From Trichobilharzia szidati (Eukaryota; Platyhelminthes; Trematoda; Strigeidida; Schistosomatidae), in assembly GCA_944472155.2 (NCBI GenBank), contig OX235271.1, positions 21,087,710 through 21,151,709 on the forward strand: a stretch of 64,000 bases of DNA, in the 5' to 3' direction. A program made the translations under genes and the position numbers. Every line of letters begins with the position of its first letter. Within the stretch, counting starts at the first letter, position 1. The notes beneath the pieces were generated by a model. It was given only the letters and a program-made list of their open reading frames with translations, had not been told where the DNA came from and searched no databases. This document shows positions 58,530 to 64,000 of the stretch, one piece after another.

Positions 58530-60150
58530 GACAAAATCGACGCGAATGTGATATGCAAGTTCACCATGTAAACATACACTACTTTTATAATTTTACACAC
58601 AGATCAAATCCAACAATCCACACTTGATTTTGTTATCTTTACCGATTGACCAACTTGACAATGCCCCAGGCATACGAACGATGATCAAGTTAATAAATTT
58701 TATTTTGATATCATAACAGATGTACTATTACCTTTGTTATTTGGTTTAGTGATGTTCATTGCTATTTTTACTTTCAATGTGTCCTTTAACTTGATGTAAG
58801 TCTATTTTCTCACCCCTTAACTCTTTGTTATATATATGCTGAGATTTTGTAAATTCCGGTTTAATAATACTTTGATAAAGCTATTAGCATTAAATAACGA
58901 AACGTCAGTAAATACAATATCGTTTTGTCGTTTTCATTCATTGGGAAATACAAAAACCTTTATTACAATGAATATCATATACCCAATGTCCAAATTTTTT
59001 TTCAAACCGTTAAAAGTGATCTTGGTTTGGACATATATAGTTTAAAAGAGAACTAAATTTGTCATTGTTCCCATCACCTGCTGGTTTTTATGCTATACCA
59101 TTCAGCTCATTCATTGGTTTTCATCCTGTTCAGATCAAGATATCTGGTTGGTATCTTCATGCAGTTCAATAAGAATATATGAACTCATTTGTACGATGGA
59201 GATGATTGTTAGATACTGTGAGGATTTGATGGTCAGCGAAGTCAAGGGAAATGGCGAAGTTATTGTCTGAGTCAGTTAACTTACTGCAATGAATAATGCA
59301 TTATCAACAACAACACTACAGTCGACTCACGAAAACAAATGGTAAGACGGACCGTTGATATGGGCGCTTTTGCTGTTTCAGAGGACAACTAAAGCTCTTG
59401 ACAGTGATGCTGCATATGTAGGTTTCGAATAATATAGCCACACAACTAAGTCACGAATAAAGTAATAGAAGTCAGTTGGCACAACGACAATAGTATCTCT
59501 TCCACTCCCGGCAAGTTCCAAATAGTACTGTGTGAGGCCTTCTGTGAATGAATCATCTCGCAGGTGGAAACCAGATGTTTGCTTCCAGCCTGCATCGGCT
59601 ATGCTCTGAATTTATTGCAGGTATTAGCAGCGTCTGTACCACTTCTAAGAGTTTCTGAGGTTTGACGAAGTGGCTTAGCAACGTAATTTTTAGAGGTTTA
59701 TCTGGCCCACAGATTCGACTACAATCGTTATTTCGGGATAATGATGTGTGAAAAAAGTCAGAAGCGAAGACGCTTTTCAATCTCTAAACAGCTTCATCGC
59801 TCTCATTTTGCCAGGCTCACAGGTGATCCTTACATGAAAAGCGATTCAATGATTTGCAAATTGTGAGAATTGACGGCAGGGTGGTAGAAAATCATAGTAA
59901 CGAAGGACGGAGAGTGGATAAACCCTATGGCACCAGAATATTCTAAATCACACCCGTTTCCTCAGGTAATTGCCCACTGGCATCAGATATTCTCTCTAAA
60001 TTGTCACCGAACTAATAGGAAAATTGAAACAGCCGTACTCTTGCAGTCGTCCATTACCACACATCTTCTGAAGCACAAGCCATACTGGCTGTCTTCATTC
60101 TTCTGTCGAAACTACGATAACCAGAATGTCGTGTGAATAATTAGCAAATG
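58530..60150. other. No recognised gene; weak hammerhead-like motif
   Basis: Mostly AT-rich unassigned sequence. 58868-58912 holds a weak hammerhead-like string (TACT, TTGATAA, a GCTATT/AATAAC hairpin, GAAACGTC, AGTA). Short frames at 58836 and 59927 are not recognised. Confidence 0.35.
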
Positions 60151-60159
60151 TAAAGTATA

Positions 60160-61800
60160 CATTCACTGCAACATCCATGAAAAAGCCAGACATATGATGT
60201 GACATCACTGCGAAGATCTGCATGGATGAACACTGGAACTTTCTGAAAGTGATACCGAAGGGAACCTGAGAAGCTGTCTTAGGAAACACTAAGAGGCAAG
60301 GCTGTCTTCGGACACCTGAAAGCAAGTAGACATAGTGAGGGATGGTGAAATAGAAGATGAACCCGTGCCAAGATGGACGGTGAAAGGAATGTTTGGGTCC
60401 AGTGTTCAACAACGCACTGAATAAAAATGCAAACAAGAGTGGTGGGTTAGACAAAGACAATTGAACGACACACTGGGAACTAAAGGAGTGCGGGTGGTAC
60501 GTAAGAGAATCTCAGAACATGAAACCAGATAACCAGTTCATTATCGAGGAAGAGATAAGCACAGATGTAACCAACTAAAGATAGTGTCGGGAAAGTAAAT
60601 AGCGAAGAGAAGAAGCAACAGAAACAGTAGGCGGATCACTTTAAATGACGCTTGAATCGACCACCATCCATAATTCATCCAGAAATACCAACGACATCTG
60701 GAACGGAGCCACCGGTGAACACCAGTTATACGAAGAAGACAGAAGTGTTTAATGCCATAATGTTTCTGAAAGCCAAACGAGGAGGTAGCAGTAGGAGACG
60801 GAATTCCCCCGGAAGCAATCGAAACGGATAGACAGACCTCAGTGGATATCCTCATGCGAATATTACACAGAGTTGGGAAGCACAGAAACCTACCTGCTGA
60901 TTGGAGGAAACGCTGACTAGTGAAATCACAAAACAAAGCCTAGTTAAATCTCTGCAAGAATTGGTGTGGAAACATGCACTCGTCCACGTTAGGCGAAATA
61001 AAAATTCGCAACATCCGAGAGAGACTGAAACATGCATTGGATAAAAAAATCCGACCACCAGAACAAGCTGCATTCACGAAAGACTAGTTATGTGCACATC
61101 AAATCAAGACTCCATGCATCATCTTCAAATGGAGCATGGAATAACAAACAAGTCTCTACTTCAACTTCATGAACTCTAAAAAGGCCTTCGACAGAGTTGA
61201 CCACGAAGTAATTGGGAAGCTACTTGAACACTATGAAGTGTAGCGCCTCAAACTACTATCAGCTCCATTCAACAGCATAATGACAAAGCTGCATGTCCAG
61301 TAGTCCACAGAGGGAGAGTGACTGAAGCCTTTCAAGTGATGACAGGAGTCAAAGAAAGCAAACTACAATAACCGATGATATTTGTGACTGTGGTAGACAA
61401 GATGATTCGGCAGACTGACAGTGGGGAGTGAGAAGACAGGTAAATGTTGAACAGACAAGAAAACACTATACAATTTGAAAGTAGTGGACGATTTATATCT
61501 GTTGTCACATATTCTCGATGGTCTACAGCGAACGAACTAACAAGTTGTCAGAAGAGGCAGGCAGAGGAGACAACACATAAAGTGAATAAGATAAGACAGA
61601 GGTAGTGAGGACACTCATCGACCAACAGGTACGAAACATCAATAGGTACCGACCATTACCAACGGCAGAAATTTGAAGATAGTCACCACTTCAACGCATC
61701 CACACAGCATAGATTCAACGACAAGTGCCATGGATGAGGATGTTGAAGGCAGGATAGAAAAGTGAGACATACTTTCTGTACTCTGAAACAGTGTGGAATT
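60160..61800 (+). mobile_element. RTE-type retrotransposon, heavily decayed
   Basis: Collinear with 40240-42000 of the reference copy: the endonuclease-RT linker (GAACACTGGAACTTTCTGAA), CTTGAATCGACCACCATCC, GATGGAATACC-like PDG region near 60800, AAAAGGCCTTCGACAGAGTT (about 61178-61197) and a broken palm region to about 61520. Indels throughout; no frame survives. Confidence 0.82.
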
Positions 61801-61859
61801 CAATATTCAATATTTTTAAACATGCTAAGATTTGTATACTGCATCGACAATACTGTGTG

Positions 61860-62095
61860 AAACAAGCCCACGGCAATTTTCACTTGTATTATTATTATTA
61901 TTTCCATTTTATATGCTGAATGTTTTTGACATTACCCCTATTGTAAATGTGGAAAATTTTCTGTGTGATTAATTTTATTTATATTGTGAGGAAATTAGAT
62001 GCAATATTGTGATTAACGCTGTAAATTACATTCTGTATCACAAGTACTCTTTTTAGAATATAGTAAATTATTATTACTATTACTAATAGTTTGAG
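61860..62095. other. Short AT-rich spacer with microsatellites
   Basis: Contains (ATT)n at about 61888-61900 and several AATAAA-like or ATTATT words; no gene. Confidence 0.4.
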
Positions 62096-62099
62096 CTCG

Positions 62100-62550
62100 C
62101 TTAACATGATATGAACAGGCTGTACGCTTCCTTGAGTAGTTCAGTGAAATCGCTTATAGTGGAAGCATTGGATGAATATATCCCTGGCGCGAATTTCTCA
62201 GTCTGAAGAATTATTGGATATGAGATGCACGAATCTAACTTCATGACACCTCAATAATTCCATTTCAGGCTTCTGTTATCAGTATCCTTCAATGAAATTG
62301 TCTCACACTATCACACAAAGAGATTTCACTGTTGTTTTCTTCATCGATCAATGAGCCTCTGAACATCTCCACGATCACTCAACATCACTCCAAGATGAGC
62401 AGCAGTGGACAGTCACTTCGCTAGCTGACCAAATTACAAACCTGATTGGCAGAACTTAGTCAGAAACTGGAAAACCTCCACTAAATACTTGATTCACTTG
62501 TGCATAATTCCTTTTACTTGATGATATAAATAAAACAAAATAAATGTCCG
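62100..62550. repeat. Dispersed repeat, copy of 8290-8725
   Basis: Same orientation and order as the 8.3-8.7 kb block, with an extra short segment near 62310. Leads directly into the 127-codon-frame repeat. Confidence 0.8.
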
Positions 62551-64000
62551 AAACGTTATATCGTTTGTTTCCACTCTCCAGAATGCGTCATTTAACTAGT
62601 TGATAGTGTGATTTCTAGCCAAGGAATTTCAAGCTACTCAACAACCAAGGGAGAATACTTTAAGGATCTGTGTCAGTGGTGTGTCTAAGAGTGCTGTTCT
62701 TGGATGCAGCAGTGGTCATCAGAATAAGCCAAACACGAAATGAATATTTGAAGCAATTTGTGAGTAGCTTCTCCTATTCTTTTGGGATACTGTATCTGTA
62801 CTTCTCTCGACCAAGTGTTCTGTTCGACCATTCGAATGACGACGTCATGCTGGGCATTGAACGTGTTGTATGCTACCGTCTTGACAGAATTCTCGGAAAT
62901 GAGGCAGTTAATGCGAGCTGTATTCAATTGTCGGTCACAGTCACATTGAGAAATTCTCAAGAACTGAACGCGTCAGTCTATCAGTTTCCGAATGGCAGAG
63001 GTTATATGCTACGCAAAAGGGGAACAGTGATCGAATATGGAGTCATTGCATGACTGTTATGCGATCACTTCAACCGTCACTGCATGCACCTCTAGTAAGC
63101 TACCCACATTTTCAAGTGTTTGTGGTCGACTCAGAGATACAGGGAGAGAGAGAGAGTGAGAAAGATTAGTTAGAGGAGAGTGTTACTGCCAGATGAATAT
63201 CAGCCTCACTTCACTTCATTCACTCAGCCACTCAGTCACTCACTAACCACAATATCAATAACATGCACTAACTAGTTTTCGGTGATTTGAATTTGAGCCC
63301 ATAGAATGCTGCATTCAGAAGAATCAACTAGGATCCACAACACAACCGTGTCACTATTGATATCTGCAAAAATTAAGATGATGACATGACTAGCAATACT
63401 AATATCTATAATAACATTGATAATGATTTGTTTTACTGCAAAAGAGTAATTATGAGAGAGAATGGAATTCTAAGCATTTGCTACAATATTGCATCTAATT
63501 AACTCAACTTTGAATTTGCTTTGCATTTGAGCCCACCTAATGCTGCATTTAGAAGAATCAACTAGGATCCACAACACAACCGTGTCACTATTGATATCTG
63601 CAAAAATAAAGATGATGACATGACTAGCAATACTAATATCTATGATAACATTGATAATCCTTTGTTTTACTGCAAAAGAGTAATTATGAGAGAGAATGGA
63701 ATTCTAAGCATTTGCTACAATATCGCATCTAATTAACTCAACGACAATACAGAATAAAAAGACTTTGATGCACAGGGAAACGGCAGCCAGAATTAATGGT
63801 AGCAATATTCCGACATTGGCAGTAACATTGAAGCCAAAATCTATACAAAAATTGTAAAACAACAACAATAATTATAGTAATGATAACAAGGTGAATAAGT
63901 CAGACCACAAGATAATTGAAACGGATTCACTGTAAATTACAAAGAGGAGAAGATGTAAAAGTCATTTATTGTGCTATATACATAGTAAGGTGTAGGTCTC
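62547..64000. repeat. Inverted repeat arm matching 33911-35640
   Basis: Reverse complement of 33911-35640 as far as the window allows, ending at the right edge. Includes the 127-codon frame (62670-63053, plus strand), a (GA)n-type tract near 63140-63165 and two copies of the 234-bp unit (GGATCC at 63331 and 63565). Separated from its partner by about 27 kb. Confidence 0.88.

Noticed and set aside
1..64000. CRISPR arrays, bacterial operons, spliced-leader RNA and rRNA genes
   Set aside because: None seen; the repeats present are eukaryotic retroelements, satellites and microsatellites.

Overview
The window looks like genomic DNA of a blood fluke (Schistosomatidae, most likely Schistosoma). 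It is AT-rich and intron-bearing. The evidence is a four-exon ecto-phosphodiesterase gene of the type on the schistosome surface, a gene built almost wholly from tiny phase-1 exons (the schistosome micro-exon gene architecture), repeats carrying hammerhead ribozymes of the Sm-alpha kind, and old copies of RTE, CR1-like and Penelope retroelements. The species is not settled by the sequence.

Layout. 1-140 holds the C-terminal end of an unidentified gene. 1.2-5.5 kb holds two decayed RTE copies set in degenerate TTAG-type simple repeats. 5.6-9.8 kb is a composite of dispersed repeats whose parts recur, directly or inverted, at 11.4, 19.5-21.3, 32.9-35.6 and 62.1-64.0 kb. 12.3-18.9 kb is the NPP gene (TATA box, four exons, polyadenylation signal); its introns hold ribozyme-SINE remnants. 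21.5-26.6 kb is mostly unannotated with one ribozyme SINE. 26.7-32.8 kb holds two CR1-like retroelements on the minus strand, one with an intact 932-codon ORF. 33.5-37.5 kb is a mosaic: a 234-bp tandem repeat, a copy of the NPP gene 3' end, and an internally deleted CR1-like element. 39.2-42.4 kb is the best-preserved RTE copy, with several nonsense codons.

44.1-48.0 kb is a probable micro-exon-type gene: TATA box, signal-peptide exon, ten short internal exons (24-69 bp, all multiples of three, all phase 1), a terminal exon with a hydrophobic segment, and AATAAA. 49.35-51.0 kb joins a 345-bp tandem repeat carrying two hammerhead ribozymes to a Penelope-like element. 52-64 kb is retroelement debris (RTE, CR1-like, Penelope-like) plus further ribozyme SINEs.

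Only three host genes are supported: the edge fragment, the NPP ectoenzyme and the micro-exon-type gene. The last two both predict secreted or surface proteins. Exon models come from reading splice sites and phase by eye, not from transcripts.
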